The notes beneath the pieces are model-generated. The model was not told the origin of the DNA and searched no databases. It was given only the letters and a program-made list of their open reading frames with translations. From a virus, in IMG/VR virus record IMGVR_UViG_3300009285_000433, positions 1 to 41,629 of that record: DNA of 41,629 nucleotides. One strand, 5' to 3'. Numbering within the stretch: position 1 is the stretch's first letter; each line of letters starts with the position of its first letter. Shown here in pieces: positions 23,290 to 32,519 of this stretch. A program made the translations under genes and the position numbers.

Positions 23290-23703
23290 ATGCCTTTTGA
23301 CGCGAACTTAGTTTTTCATGACGGCACAGAAATTACCGCTGACGTCACTCCAACCTCAGTAACCAGGACAAGTGGTAGTGCTGTGCTGAGTATCCCTGGC
23401 GGAACACCAGCAAAGGGTTTAGCTGCAGTGCTGATAGTAGGTGCTGACCTTGCTGAAGCTGGTGATACGCTCCTTGTAACTATTGAGGAGTGCGCTACAG
23501 TTAATGGCACTTATGTAGAAGTTGCCAGATTCCCTCTACTCACTAAGGGAACGGGCATGCCAGGAAGTTACGTCAGACGCTTTGACTCTAATAAGGAGTT
23601 CATCAGAGCCAAGATTGATATAACTGATAGTGACGCTGGAAGCGACTTCTCAGCAACGCTTGTTCACATCCTGTTAGCTTACCACCCATTCATTTTACTG
23701 TAG
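23290..23703 (+). CDS. Capsid decoration-like protein, short paralogue
   Basis: 137 residues opening MPFDANLVFHD; clearly related to its neighbour at both ends but without the central insertion. Beta-rich. Behind AAGGAGG. Tandem duplication is the simplest origin of the pair. Confidence 0.65.
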   Translation: MPFDANLVFHDGTEITADVTPTSVTRTSGSAVLSIPGGTPAKGLAAVLIVGADLAEAGDTLLVTIEECATVNGTYVEVARFPLLTKGTGMPGSYVRRFDSNKEFIRAKIDITDSDAGSDFSATLVHILLAYHPFILL

Positions 23704-23712
23704 GAGACGAAG

Positions 23713-24015
23713 ATGGTTAATACAGTTTATGGTTTTGAAGCTGGATACATCGTTACTACAGATGAACGTGGAAACAGGACTAGACATGCTATAGCTGACA
23801 TCTTAAGAGCAGCTGACATCCCAGCACTAACCTATACTCAGGTTTCTGCAATCAAGATACTGGCAAACCTTATCGTTGTCCTCATAAGAACTCTAATAGA
23901 CAAGGAAGTGTTGAACGAGTCTTTCCTTGAGGATGATGACTTTGACCTGGATGCTATCATCGCAGTAATTGAGAACATTGGAGGCTCCTACCATGAGCCT
24001 GATATTCTAGGATAG
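23713..24015 (+). CDS. Hypothetical virion-region protein
   Basis: 100 residues with a hydrophobic helix (about 46-64, IKILANLIVVLIRTLI) between an N-terminal beta part and an acidic C-terminus. Possibly a head-completion protein; no family recognised. Confidence 0.6.
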   Translation: MVNTVYGFEAGYIVTTDERGNRTRHAIADILRAADIPALTYTQVSAIKILANLIVVLIRTLIDKEVLNESFLEDDDFDLDAIIAVIENIGGSYHEPDILG

Positions 24016-24089
24016 TTCGCTTGCCCGGTCGATTAGGAGAGCGACAAGGATAGTCTGATTGGGATTAAGTTCTGAGTTAGCTATCCTAG
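24007..24089 (+). other. Long-range inverted repeat in the late transcript
   Basis: CTAGGATAG (24007-24015, covering the stop codon) pairs with CTATCCTAG (24081-24089). The loop contains further self-complementary pieces. It may be an RNA structure that sets mRNA stability or relative expression; no U-tract, so not a terminator. Confidence 0.4.
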
Positions 24090-24123
24090 GGCAATAAAAA
24101 GTAATACTAATAAGGAGGAAACA

Positions 24124-24735
24124 GTGCAGACTCTAATTCGTGGTCTTCTAAGAGGAACAACCACAGAAAAAACCTTCGGGGCTGCAGCACTTGGTGGAAT
24201 TCATAATGCTCCTAACGCCAGCCGCTTTGAGGAAGCAGTGGACAGAGGCAACGTCTTTGTTGTGGCTAACCAGTCTACTGTTACTACTCAGGCTGGGCTG
24301 TCCGCAACCACTCCTGCACTTACTATTGCTAACCGTGTTGGCAGTGGTAAGATTGTGAAGCTGTGGTTCGTGGCCTGCACCAGTCTAGTTGCTGCAGGCG
24401 CTGGTGCTGCCATCTATGGTTGTCTTGGCGGATACTCAGCTACAGCGGTAGTTGAGACCACTGCTGCTACAGTCAGGAATGCTAAGAACGGCGACGCAAC
24501 CGCTCCCACTGGTATAGCCTGTCTAGCAGTAGCGACTCTACCAGCAGCTCCAGTAGCTGTTCATCATCTTGGTGCTCAGACGACTGCCGCTATCACCACC
24601 AGTCCTGTTGGCGCTCACTACGAGCGTTGGCTTGACGGCTCCCTGTGGATACCTGCAGGGTATAACTACTCTATCCAGACTTCCACAGCTTCCACCCTGT
24701 TCTGCGAATACATCTTTGAAGTTCAGGATGCCTAG
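24124..24735 (+). CDS. Beta-rich virion protein
   Basis: 203 residues from a GTG with AAGGAGG upstream. Rich in Ala/Thr/Val/Gly. It reads like a jelly-roll or beta-sandwich structural protein (head fibre or decoration). No family recognised. Confidence 0.6.
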   Translation: MQTLIRGLLRGTTTEKTFGAAALGGIHNAPNASRFEEAVDRGNVFVVANQSTVTTQAGLSATTPALTIANRVGSGKIVKLWFVACTSLVAAGAGAAIYGCLGGYSATAVVETTAATVRNAKNGDATAPTGIACLAVATLPAAPVAVHHLGAQTTAAITTSPVGAHYERWLDGSLWIPAGYNYSIQTSTASTLFCEYIFEVQDA

Positions 24736-24763
24736 TCGCAGAACAACTTGACCAGAGTAACTT

Positions 24764-24799
24764 GGGAGTAGGATGAAGTAGCAACCTTATCCTACTCCC
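24764..24799 (+). other. Strong intergenic hairpin
   Basis: A perfect 11-base stem (GGGAGTAGGAT at 24764-24774 with ATCCTACTCCC at 24789-24799) between two late genes, followed by TCAATATAAGG rather than a T-run. More likely an RNA stability or processing element, or a partial terminator, than a full stop. Confidence 0.5.
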
Positions 24800-24822
24800 T
24801 CAATATAAGGAGGAAAGAGTAA

Positions 24823-25026
24823 ATGCCAAATCCAGAAATGATGAAGATAAGTAAAAGTAGCGGGGATGCGCAAAAGAAAGCTGCCATCTCTTCTTGTATC
24901 GCTACAGAAGTTAAGAATGGTCATCCGCAAGAACAAGCAGTAGCTATGTGTATGGAAATGATGCGGAAGCAGACTGGTGAGCCACAACCTGCTCCTCCTG
25001 AGTCTACTTCACCTGGAGGTGCTTAA
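24823..25026 (+). CDS. Small virion-region protein
   Basis: 67 residues opening MPNPEMMKISKSSGDAQKKA with a hydrophilic Pro-rich tail. The AQKKAAISSCIxxxVKNGHPQEQAVAMC pattern recurs in small proteins beside phage head genes. Role unknown. AAGGAGG upstream; the stop overlaps the next ATG. Confidence 0.6.
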   Translation: MPNPEMMKISKSSGDAQKKAAISSCIATEVKNGHPQEQAVAMCMEMMRKQTGEPQPAPPESTSPGGA

Positions 25027-25229
25027 TGACGTATCAAAGAGACCCTCTGACTAATCCAAATGTAGGAGTTCGCTCCTTTAAAGAAGATGTTGATGTCCAG
25101 AACTTTGCTTCTGTCATCGCAGCTATCGAGACTGCTACACATAATCTCCAGGAAGCTGTTGAAGAGTTGAAGAAAATCAGAACAGGGACTGGATTAATTC
25201 TTGGTCAGGAAATAGAGGAGGCTAAGTAA
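25026..25229 (+). CDS. Small helical virion-region protein
   Basis: 67 residues; coupled by TAATG to the gene before. The C-terminal half is a single long helix (FASVIAAIETATHNLQEAVE). No family recognised. Confidence 0.55.
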   Translation: MTYQRDPLTNPNVGVRSFKEDVDVQNFASVIAAIETATHNLQEAVEELKKIRTGTGLILGQEIEEAK

Positions 25230-25231
25230 AG

Positions 25232-25765
25232 ATGAGCCTAGAAGATATTGAACGAGCAATAGTAAACCTTAGTGAACAGACTGACAGACTCTCCCTACGA
25301 CAAGAGTTTATCTTTAAGCCATTCGGCAAAGGTATATTGACGACAGATGGCGTCCAGTATTCCACAGAAATTACTACATCCACGGATGTCTACGAAGTCG
25401 TTGAGACAATAACTCTTAAACAGCCTAACTTAACCATTTGGGAACTGTATGAACTAGAGTTTGGGCTGACGATGAGAATTAAGTCTAGTGGAGCTGCTGA
25501 GTCAGTCTTGTGGAAGTTTCAAGGCTCAGATAACAATACAGGTTGGGAAGATCTTATTGCTGAGCAAACAAGAGCAGCTAGCGCTGCTGCTTATGCTGAC
25601 ATATCAGCGCTTGGTAGATGGGCGCCTACAGGTCTTCTCAAAGGGCTTCAAAAGAACATTTATGTCAGAGGTGTAGTCAAGTCTGGCGCAGCTGCCGGAG
25701 AAACAGCCTCAGCAGGAATGAAGAGTTCCAGTTACGTCATTGTCAAGTATATGAAGAAGATATAG
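25232..25765 (+). CDS. Beta-rich structural protein
   Basis: 177 residues: short N-terminal helix (about 1-25), then an all-beta domain with a W-rich core (LTIWELYELEF, SVLWKFQGSDNNTGWEDL), like a phage head or tail fibre adhesion module. GAGGAGG upstream. Confidence 0.55.
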   Translation: MSLEDIERAIVNLSEQTDRLSLRQEFIFKPFGKGILTTDGVQYSTEITTSTDVYEVVETITLKQPNLTIWELYELEFGLTMRIKSSGAAESVLWKFQGSDNNTGWEDLIAEQTRAASAAAYADISALGRWAPTGLLKGLQKNIYVRGVVKSGAAAGETASAGMKSSSYVIVKYMKKI

Positions 25766-25782
25766 GAGAGCAACGCACGACA

Positions 25783-26490
25783 ATGCAGACACTTCTTGAA
25801 AGAGACCAGCAACTCAATCAGCTCGGTGAGTTTGGGCTAGACCCAAGCTTAGTGCTTTATCTTCCTTTATGGAAGAAAGATGGCTCCAGCTTTATGTCTG
25901 ATGACGCTTATGGGCATCTGGCTACGGTTACTGGTGCTACCTGGGGAAGCCAGGGCAGGACTTTCGATGGAGTCGATGACCTGATAGAAGCTAACACTGT
26001 AACCACTGGCGGCTTGTTCGGTGGCGCTCATACTCATATAGCGTGGGCTAAATTAACAGCTTGGGCTAACAACCGAAACATCTTTAATGCTGGGAAGACA
26101 TCAGCAACTAACTGGTTTTCTGGTATTGACTTTCTGGCTGCCGACAAATTGTTTTATGCCAGAACTAGGACAGAATTAGGCACTGCAAACAATGTAGGGT
26201 CGCTTCTAAGCTACAATAATGACAGCGCATTCCACTTCTTTGCTATGACAGTTGATGCGGATGGGAAGATAACTGATTTTAGTATTGATGGAGTAAGCCA
26301 GGGAAGTGCGACAACGAATACGCACGACCTATCATCTATTGACAAGTATTACATTGGACAGTTGCCCTGGACTTCAGCTAATATCAATCCGTGGAAAGGG
26401 ACTATCGGTGAGGTTTGGATTTATAACCGAGCCTTATCAGCGACCGAGACTGAGAAAAATCGTTCAGCCACAAGCTGGAGATATGTATAA
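25783..26490 (+). CDS. LamG/concanavalin-A-like lectin domain protein
   Basis: 235 residues from MQTLLERDQQ; the frame is open further left but overlaps the preceding gene, so the first ATG after it is used. YLPLW...YGHLATVTGATWGSQGRTFDGVDD, the IAWAKLTAW strand and the closing GTIGEVWIYNRALSATE are characteristic of the LamG/ConA sandwich. Such domains bind carbohydrate on the host surface or decorate the head. The ribosome site is distant and weak. Confidence 0.75.
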   Translation: MQTLLERDQQLNQLGEFGLDPSLVLYLPLWKKDGSSFMSDDAYGHLATVTGATWGSQGRTFDGVDDLIEANTVTTGGLFGGAHTHIAWAKLTAWANNRNIFNAGKTSATNWFSGIDFLAADKLFYARTRTELGTANNVGSLLSYNNDSAFHFFAMTVDADGKITDFSIDGVSQGSATTNTHDLSSIDKYYIGQLPWTSANINPWKGTIGEVWIYNRALSATETEKNRSATSWRYV

Positions 26491-26504
26491 AGAGGAGGTA
26501 ATAG

Positions 26505-26771
26505 ATGCCATACTTAAGAATACGGCAAGATACAGCAATACCCCTGACCAGTGATTTACCTGATAATGCTACACCATCACAGATTAAGGCAGCCTTACCG
26601 CAGGAGCTTCAAGACATCATTGTGGACTATTATCTGAAAATCAAAAAGTGGAAGTCCTACGCCGTCAAGATAAACGCTGGGCAAGTCAATGAGGAAGTAA
26701 GTATTACGGCAACTTATGAAATCTGTCGGCACGACATAGGAAAGCAATGCAGTCCTCAGAAAGAGATATAG
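26505..26771 (+). CDS. Hypothetical late protein
   Basis: 88 residues behind GAGGAGG, mixed charge. A central helix (QELQDIIVDYYLKIKKWKSY) and a short beta part. No family recognised. Confidence 0.55.
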   Translation: MPYLRIRQDTAIPLTSDLPDNATPSQIKAALPQELQDIIVDYYLKIKKWKSYAVKINAGQVNEEVSITATYEICRHDIGKQCSPQKEI

Positions 26772-26788
26772 TTAGAAGGAGATACAGA

Positions 26789-27028
26789 ATGTCCCCTAAT
26801 GGCGATGAATTACTTGATGACTTGAAACTGGAAAAAGTGATAAAGAACTGGACAGAGCCTGAGAAGTTTCTAGCTAGAACTATAATGGACGTAAAGAGAA
26901 CCTGTAATGAGCGCCAGTTCTGTTCTCCCTCAATTCAATTATCAAAGAAGCAAATAGCTTTAGGAACAGGCACTATAGGAATAATTAGCACAATTGTATC
27001 ACTTATCTTTGAGTTATTATCAAAGTAG
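26789..27028 (+). CDS. C-terminally anchored membrane protein, holin candidate
   Basis: 79 residues from MSPNGDELL, chosen for AAGGAG seven bases upstream; the frame extends left to 26747. A charged N-terminal domain with two Cys precedes one hydrophobic helix (QIALGTGTIGIISTIVSLIF) and a short end. A holin or virion membrane protein is possible. Confidence 0.5.
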   Translation: MSPNGDELLDDLKLEKVIKNWTEPEKFLARTIMDVKRTCNERQFCSPSIQLSKKQIALGTGTIGIISTIVSLIFELLSK

Positions 27029-27048
27029 TCAAGCAAGTTGAGGCAACG

Positions 27049-28182
27049 ATGGTAAGAACACTTAGTCCAGCATTACTCGCAGCGCAACAAGTGACATCCA
27101 GAACGTCAGCAGTTCGTGTTCTAATAAATGGTGTAGACTACTCCAGTCGTGTTCTCTTTATTGAGCATCACGAAGAGCCATACAGAGACTATGCTTCCAT
27201 CTTACTACAGAACAATGACAGAGGACTTGATAAGGTTTCTACGTTAGCCACTAACTTGCTTGGCTACAGATTCAGAATTGCTTACGGATACTTCACAGGT
27301 AGAATTGTTGCTGAACCCAACGGGGATGGCAGTGGTAATGAATATGTAGAGACAGCTGACTTGTGGGTAAAAGCTCAGAAGATGATTTCTAGCGAAGGAC
27401 AACTTGAGTGTGAGTTGTATTGCGAGGGACAATGGATGTATCTAAGAGAGCAATTACTCACTGTCCAAGCTGACCAAGTAGTAATTGCTAACCCCACGAA
27501 TAAAGAAGATGAAGGTTTCTTAGGTGATACCTTCAATGGGACTAAGACAGTCTATCAGCTGATACAGTCAGTGATTGTGAACGCTATGGGGTGGACACTT
27601 AATGCTTTTCCAGGGGCGCAAGATTATATCATAAATAGTTTCTACCCTGTCTACACACTTAGACCAATGGCAAGTGCTGCTGCCGTGCTTGCTGATGATG
27701 AAATGTCCTTAATAAAGATGACTAAATGTTACTTGCGAGCAAAGGCTAATCGGATTTGGGAAATTGTCTATCCTCAATCTAGCGACCCTGTTGACAGAAC
27801 ATTCTACTCAGACCAAGCGCCTTACTTCTATGAGTTTGCCGAGACGATAAACTTGATTACTCCTAACAGAGTTATAGTTATTGCTAACGACCCTAACGAT
27901 AAGTATCGCACTTTAGGGGCATGGCCTCAGCCTATAATGATAGGTGATACAGGTGCTTACAACGCTACTCATCCTGGGCAACCAGATGGCGGACATTATG
28001 ATGAAGTGTTAGAAGCAGAACTTGCCCCAACAATTACTATTCAAGAAGATGCTGACAACAGAGCTGAAGCAAGACTTGTTCGGAAAAAATCTGAGTCAAG
28101 AGCAGGTTACCTGATAACGTCACATGACTGCAGTATTGAACTTTATGACAAGGTGGAAGTAGAAGACCAGAGAGGGCATTAG
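27049..28182 (+). CDS. Tail or baseplate hub-like protein
   Basis: 377 residues. The N-terminal part resembles phage tail proteins that start with VRVLINGVDYSSRV. The C-terminal AEARLVRKKSESRAGYLITS followed by ELYDKVEVEDQRG recalls the last domain of gpD/gp44-like hub proteins. Probably part of the tail tip or nozzle in a short-tailed particle. Confidence 0.6.
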   Translation: MVRTLSPALLAAQQVTSRTSAVRVLINGVDYSSRVLFIEHHEEPYRDYASILLQNNDRGLDKVSTLATNLLGYRFRIAYGYFTGRIVAEPNGDGSGNEYVETADLWVKAQKMISSEGQLECELYCEGQWMYLREQLLTVQADQVVIANPTNKEDEGFLGDTFNGTKTVYQLIQSVIVNAMGWTLNAFPGAQDYIINSFYPVYTLRPMASAAAVLADDEMSLIKMTKCYLRAKANRIWEIVYPQSSDPVDRTFYSDQAPYFYEFAETINLITPNRVIVIANDPNDKYRTLGAWPQPIMIGDTGAYNATHPGQPDGGHYDEVLEAELAPTITIQEDADNRAEARLVRKKSESRAGYLITSHDCSIELYDKVEVEDQRGH

Positions 28183-28191
28183 GAGAGAACT

Positions 28192-30000
28192 GTGGCAATC
28201 GAGGACTTTACCACTTATACTGAGCTTGACCCAAATGGGCACTTGGCAAAAAGCGCAAGCCGAGTCACTTTTGCTTCATTGAACGGTGATGAGATTGCTT
28301 ATGTCTATAAGGACAAAGGCGTCGCTTACTTTACAGGGACTTTCACTTGCGACTTTACCTTAGTAATAACGCAACAATCAGCAGCGCCTTTGGGAGCTGT
28401 CATTGCTTTAACTAACGAAATAGGCGACTATCAGGCACTGATTACAGGTGGCGATAGTAACGCTTTCCTAGTTCAGTTAGCAACTGCAGGCGCAATTGGT
28501 AAGCTACAATTACAAGAAATACAAGGTGGCAATCCTATAGACTCTCCTGGCGCGTATACCTACGTCGCTGGCACTACTTATTATCTTAGGCTCAGAAGAG
28601 TTATGAGTGACGGAGCCTTCGGAACGCTTTACCTCTACATTTACAGCGATGCGGCTATGACAAACCTGCTCTCTACTCAATCCGTTGCTCAAAATGCTAC
28701 TAGTCAATTAACTTACAGGTATATTTATGCGGTCATGAGTCGTGACGCTAATCTCCCGACTTACACAATAAGCGGCTATGTAGAAAACTTAACAATTGTT
28801 CCTTCATCCGCACCTGTTGTAACTACACAAGCAGCCTCTTCTATAGCGAGCACTACCGCTACAGGACATGGAAATGTGGTTGAACTAGGGTCTCCAGCAG
28901 CGACTCAACATGGGCATATCTGGAGAGCTGGGGCAATTCCAACTATTTCAATCTACGATGGTATAACACAGAAAGGAGCACCAGCGTCAGTCGGTGCTTT
29001 CACGTCCAGTATGACTGGAATGACCCCCGCTACTCTTTATTACTATCGCTCATATATCACAAGTAGTTCTGGCACTTATTATGGAAGCTCCAGGACTTTC
29101 ACAACTTTGGCAACTGTTCCGACTGTTGAAACAGACCCAGTAACTAACATTACTACTGTAGCGGCTTTAGGACATGGTAAGATTGTAAGTAATGGTGGTA
29201 GCGCAGTTACTGAACATGGAGTGTGCTGGGGAACATCAGCAGACCCGACCATTGCTGGGAGTCATACTGAGGATGGGCCGACTGATGTTCTTGGAGGATT
29301 CTTCTCCTCCTTAACTGGGCTCAGTGCTGGAACAGTCTACTATGTAAGAGCCTATGCCACGAACAGTAATGGAACAGGCTACGGTGGCAATAGGTCATTT
29401 ACTACTTACAGCATTGGACTTCCCATCGTAACTACAGAAGCAGTGTCATCTATTGAAGATACTAACGCTGTAGGAAATGGCACGATAGAAAGTGATGGAG
29501 GAAGCAGTATTACAGCACACGGTGTATGCTGGTCAACTGAAGAGAATCCTGACTTAACAGACATTTTTACTGATAAGGGAACTGGAGAAGTTGGAGCATT
29601 TACTTCCGCCATGACAGGATTGACAGAGAATACTCAGTATTTTGTTAAAGCCTACGCTATAAATGGTAGTGGAGAAGCCTTCGGGGAGCAAGTAACTTTT
29701 TGGGCAAACAAAGGCACAGTTTTTCCAATTGAGCCAATTACCAGAGTTACTACAATCATCCACCGTTACGATAAGCGAGCAGGCGTCTATCAACTAGAGA
29801 TGTCGCTTGGAGATATTTCTTCAGCAGTTAATTTATCTTACTCGTTGACAGCAGGAAGAGCAACAGCCGCAAAGAAGCAGGAACAAGATGTTTTGTCAGT
29901 TATAGATGTAATTGTTGAAGAGAAGATGAATACAATTCAGAGAGAAATTGAAAGAAAGAAACGAATAACTGATTTAATCAAGAAGATTTCCGAACGCTAA
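28192..30000 (+). CDS. FN3-repeat tail fibre or surface protein
   Basis: 602 residues from a GTG behind AGGAGA. Residues 1-205 form a beta-rich ConA/LamG-like part. Three FN3-like repeats of about 100 residues follow (about 207-305, 309-405, 411-505), each with an HGxxW strand (QHGHIW, EHGVCW, AHGVCW) and a YYxRxY or YFVKAYA strand. A coiled coil closes the protein (about 550-602). The HGVCW type is common in surface proteins of Bacteroidota and other environmental phyla. Probably a receptor-binding fibre. Confidence 0.7.
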   Translation: MAIEDFTTYTELDPNGHLAKSASRVTFASLNGDEIAYVYKDKGVAYFTGTFTCDFTLVITQQSAAPLGAVIALTNEIGDYQALITGGDSNAFLVQLATAGAIGKLQLQEIQGGNPIDSPGAYTYVAGTTYYLRLRRVMSDGAFGTLYLYIYSDAAMTNLLSTQSVAQNATSQLTYRYIYAVMSRDANLPTYTISGYVENLTIVPSSAPVVTTQAASSIASTTATGHGNVVELGSPAATQHGHIWRAGAIPTISIYDGITQKGAPASVGAFTSSMTGMTPATLYYYRSYITSSSGTYYGSSRTFTTLATVPTVETDPVTNITTVAALGHGKIVSNGGSAVTEHGVCWGTSADPTIAGSHTEDGPTDVLGGFFSSLTGLSAGTVYYVRAYATNSNGTGYGGNRSFTTYSIGLPIVTTEAVSSIEDTNAVGNGTIESDGGSSITAHGVCWSTEENPDLTDIFTDKGTGEVGAFTSAMTGLTENTQYFVKAYAINGSGEAFGEQVTFWANKGTVFPIEPITRVTTIIHRYDKRAGVYQLEMSLGDISSAVNLSYSLTAGRATAAKKQEQDVLSVIDVIVEEKMNTIQREIERKKRITDLIKKISER

Positions 30001-30011
30001 CTGAGGCGATA

Positions 30012-30263
30012 ATGAAGAGGTTACAAGATTATGCTGAGTTTGAACAGAGAACGCCTCGTTACAAGCCAATTACTAGTCTTGAAACTGGCAGCTCTCTTAC
30101 CGCTACTAAGTATGTTAAGTTGGAGGACTTCTTAGCGATGCAGCAAACACTACAGGACAAGATAAATGAACAGACAAGTCTACTGGAGCATATACTGAAG
30201 GCGTTAAAGCTTCTAGTTATTGTAAAAGCTGAAGTAGATCCAGACGAGGAGGACGTAGACTAG
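30012..30263 (+). CDS. Small coiled-coil late protein
   Basis: 83 residues with a helical C-terminal half (FLAMQQTLQDKINEQTSLLE) and an acidic end. Directly before the membrane miniprotein, with overlapping stop and start. Possibly a fibre accessory or lysis regulator; unknown. Confidence 0.55.
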   Translation: MKRLQDYAEFEQRTPRYKPITSLETGSSLTATKYVKLEDFLAMQQTLQDKINEQTSLLEHILKALKLLVIVKAEVDPDEEDVD

Positions 30264-30418
30264 TGAAAAGATACACGATGCAGTTAATCTTTGGGCTTCC
30301 CATATTAGCATTTGCTATTAGTGCTATGGTATGGACGGATATAGATAGAGCATTTCTTGGTGGAATTATAGGAGGTTTCATTACTTATTTCTTTAGAAAG
30401 ACGCCTCCAAAGGAATAA
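30263..30418 (+). CDS. 51-residue two-helix membrane protein, holin candidate
   Basis: A GTG start overlaps the upstream stop (TAGTG), with GAGGAGG twelve bases before. Basic N-terminus, then LIFGLPILAFAISAMVWT and AFLGGIIGGFITYFF, then a short charged tail (RKTPPKE). Two-helix topology and late position fit a small holin, although no endolysin is adjacent. Confidence 0.6.
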   Translation: MKRYTMQLIFGLPILAFAISAMVWTDIDRAFLGGIIGGFITYFFRKTPPKE

Positions 30419-30470
30419 CTATTTTCATAAAGGGGGGGAGAGTTGAGAAGACTCAGAAAGGAGTAGATAG

Positions 30471-32519
30471 ATGACAAAGACAATTGCTCATTACCTTAGC
30501 GACCTCAGACTAGACTTGAAAGATTCAGGAGCACTTTGGAGTGACCCTGAACTGACTAGATGCGTGGAAAAGGCTGTAGCTGATTACAGTCGTTTTGTTC
30601 CTCGTGAGCTGAGTAAAGAAATAACTGTTGACGCTAAAGTAGAAGATGAATCATTTACTACTCCAACTGTTGAGGATACAGATTACTTTGTTACTACTTG
30701 GGACATCTCAGCAGTGAATGATGGCGGCACAGCAACAATGGCTAAGATAAAGCCTGATGTCCCTCGCCCTGTTCAGATAACAATCACTGATGCTAATACC
30801 AGTATTACTCAACTTGTCATCATCGTGAAGGGCTATGATGCTGACAACAAGTATATCGAAGAGTTCTTCTACTTAGAGGGGGGACTTGTTCAGACAGGAC
30901 AACACTACTTTTCCTTAGTGACTGAAGTTGAGATTGACGAGATAACAGGCAGAGGAGCTGCCGATACTGTGATAGTAGGCACAAGCAGTATAAATGGTAT
31001 CTATGTTCAGCTTGCCAATAAGCCAATCAAGTCAGGGTCAGAATCTATTACAGGAAGTGTGCTGGACACTGACTATGAAATGGATTACGCTGGTGGAAGA
31101 ATAGCAGTAAAGGCAAGCGGTAACTTAGTAGCAAATACAGTCTACACGATAGACTATATTAGAAGCAGACTTGACATTGACCTCTCTACAATCATTGACG
31201 ACCTTATTAGAGTTGATAGGGTGGAATATCCAGTAGGACAAGTTCCCCAGAAATTCTCAGACATGGAAGTTTGGGGAACTGTCCTGACGCTGACTGGGGG
31301 TCACGAATCTCAGAAAGAAGTTACTGACGCTGAGCATCTTGTTATCAAGTATCTCGCTGCTCACAGTGCTCCGAATGCTCAGTCTCCGGGCTCCTTTCCT
31401 AGTTATCTAGATACAACAATTCAGTTAGCCGCTTCAGCTTACGCCCTGTTTATCTACGCACTAAAACAAGAACATCAAGTGGCGACTGACTTAGCAAGTA
31501 GCAGAACTGCTCTTGGTAATTTAGCGACTGCGCATACTCTGGTAACGGCAGCGCTTGCTAAAGTAATTGTCTACTTGACTAACAATGCTGGGGAAGACGC
31601 TAAGTCTTGGTTGACTAAGATTACAACAGATATTGCTAGTTTAAGGACTGCTATTGTAACAGCGCTAGATGCCACTAATACTACACTTGATAGCGAAAGC
31701 TTTACAGCTGTCGTTACACATCTAGGAGAGGCTGATACTGCACTAGCAAAGATAACCACACACTTGACTACTGGAGCGACCAGTAGTAGTGGTATGCTTA
31801 CTCAGATAACTACAGATATCGCTTCTCTCAGAACAGCAATAACTACAGCACTGGCTGCTGTTGCTACAAATCTTGGATTAGTATTTACATCCTCACTAGA
31901 TAAGGCTGCGACAGGAGCAGAAGCACTTCTTGACACAGGCGACGACTTCATCGACGCTGTAAATGATGGTTCAAGAGTCGCTGAGAACTATAGAGAATTT
32001 TCACAAGCCCGAGCAGACATAGCTAATGCCAGACTTCAGACATCAGCAGTCTACGTTCAGGAAGCTCAATCCAGACTAAATAATTTAATAAGTTACATTT
32101 CTCAAGCTTCTGGCTGGACAGAGATTGCCAGAGGGTTCGCAGAGGAAGCAGCGCAAAGAATCTCAGAAACTAACATAATCATATCGCAAGCGCAAGCAGT
32201 ATCTATTCAAGCTAGTGGTTATATTCAGGAAGCCGTTGCTCGTCTAGACAATCTAAGAACTTACATTGAGCAGGCGAGAGGCTGGATAGAAATTGCTAGA
32301 GGCTTTGTAGAAGAGGCTGGTGGTCATATAGCTAACATGGACAGATACATAGCTGAGTCTGTTGAGTATCAAAAAGCTGCGGAAAGTGAGATGGGACTTG
32401 CTGACAGGTTCAGGCAGGAAGGAATTGAAAGAAGAAATGAAGCCTGGGCAATCTGGGCTAGTCCTCATCAGATAGCCCCAACTTACGCACTTGGACAAAG
32501 AAGTCAACAAAGTAGCTAG
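30471..32519 (+). CDS. Adaptor-headed coiled-coil fibre protein
   Basis: 682 residues. The first 45 (YLSDLRLDLKDSGALWSDPE with ExAVADYSRFVP) look like the head-tail adaptor (gp6-like) pattern. Residues 50-260 are beta-rich. From about 330 on the protein is a long helical rod with internal duplications: ITTDIASLRTAI occurs twice and ARGF(A/V)EEA twice. Probably attaches to the portal neck and projects as a fibre. Last gene of the rightward cluster. Confidence 0.65.
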   Translation: MTKTIAHYLSDLRLDLKDSGALWSDPELTRCVEKAVADYSRFVPRELSKEITVDAKVEDESFTTPTVEDTDYFVTTWDISAVNDGGTATMAKIKPDVPRPVQITITDANTSITQLVIIVKGYDADNKYIEEFFYLEGGLVQTGQHYFSLVTEVEIDEITGRGAADTVIVGTSSINGIYVQLANKPIKSGSESITGSVLDTDYEMDYAGGRIAVKASGNLVANTVYTIDYIRSRLDIDLSTIIDDLIRVDRVEYPVGQVPQKFSDMEVWGTVLTLTGGHESQKEVTDAEHLVIKYLAAHSAPNAQSPGSFPSYLDTTIQLAASAYALFIYALKQEHQVATDLASSRTALGNLATAHTLVTAALAKVIVYLTNNAGEDAKSWLTKITTDIASLRTAIVTALDATNTTLDSESFTAVVTHLGEADTALAKITTHLTTGATSSSGMLTQITTDIASLRTAITTALAAVATNLGLVFTSSLDKAATGAEALLDTGDDFIDAVNDGSRVAENYREFSQARADIANARLQTSAVYVQEAQSRLNNLISYISQASGWTEIARGFAEEAAQRISETNIIISQAQAVSIQASGYIQEAVARLDNLRTYIEQARGWIEIARGFVEEAGGHIANMDRYIAESVEYQKAAESEMGLADRFRQEGIERRNEAWAIWASPHQIAPTYALGQRSQQSS

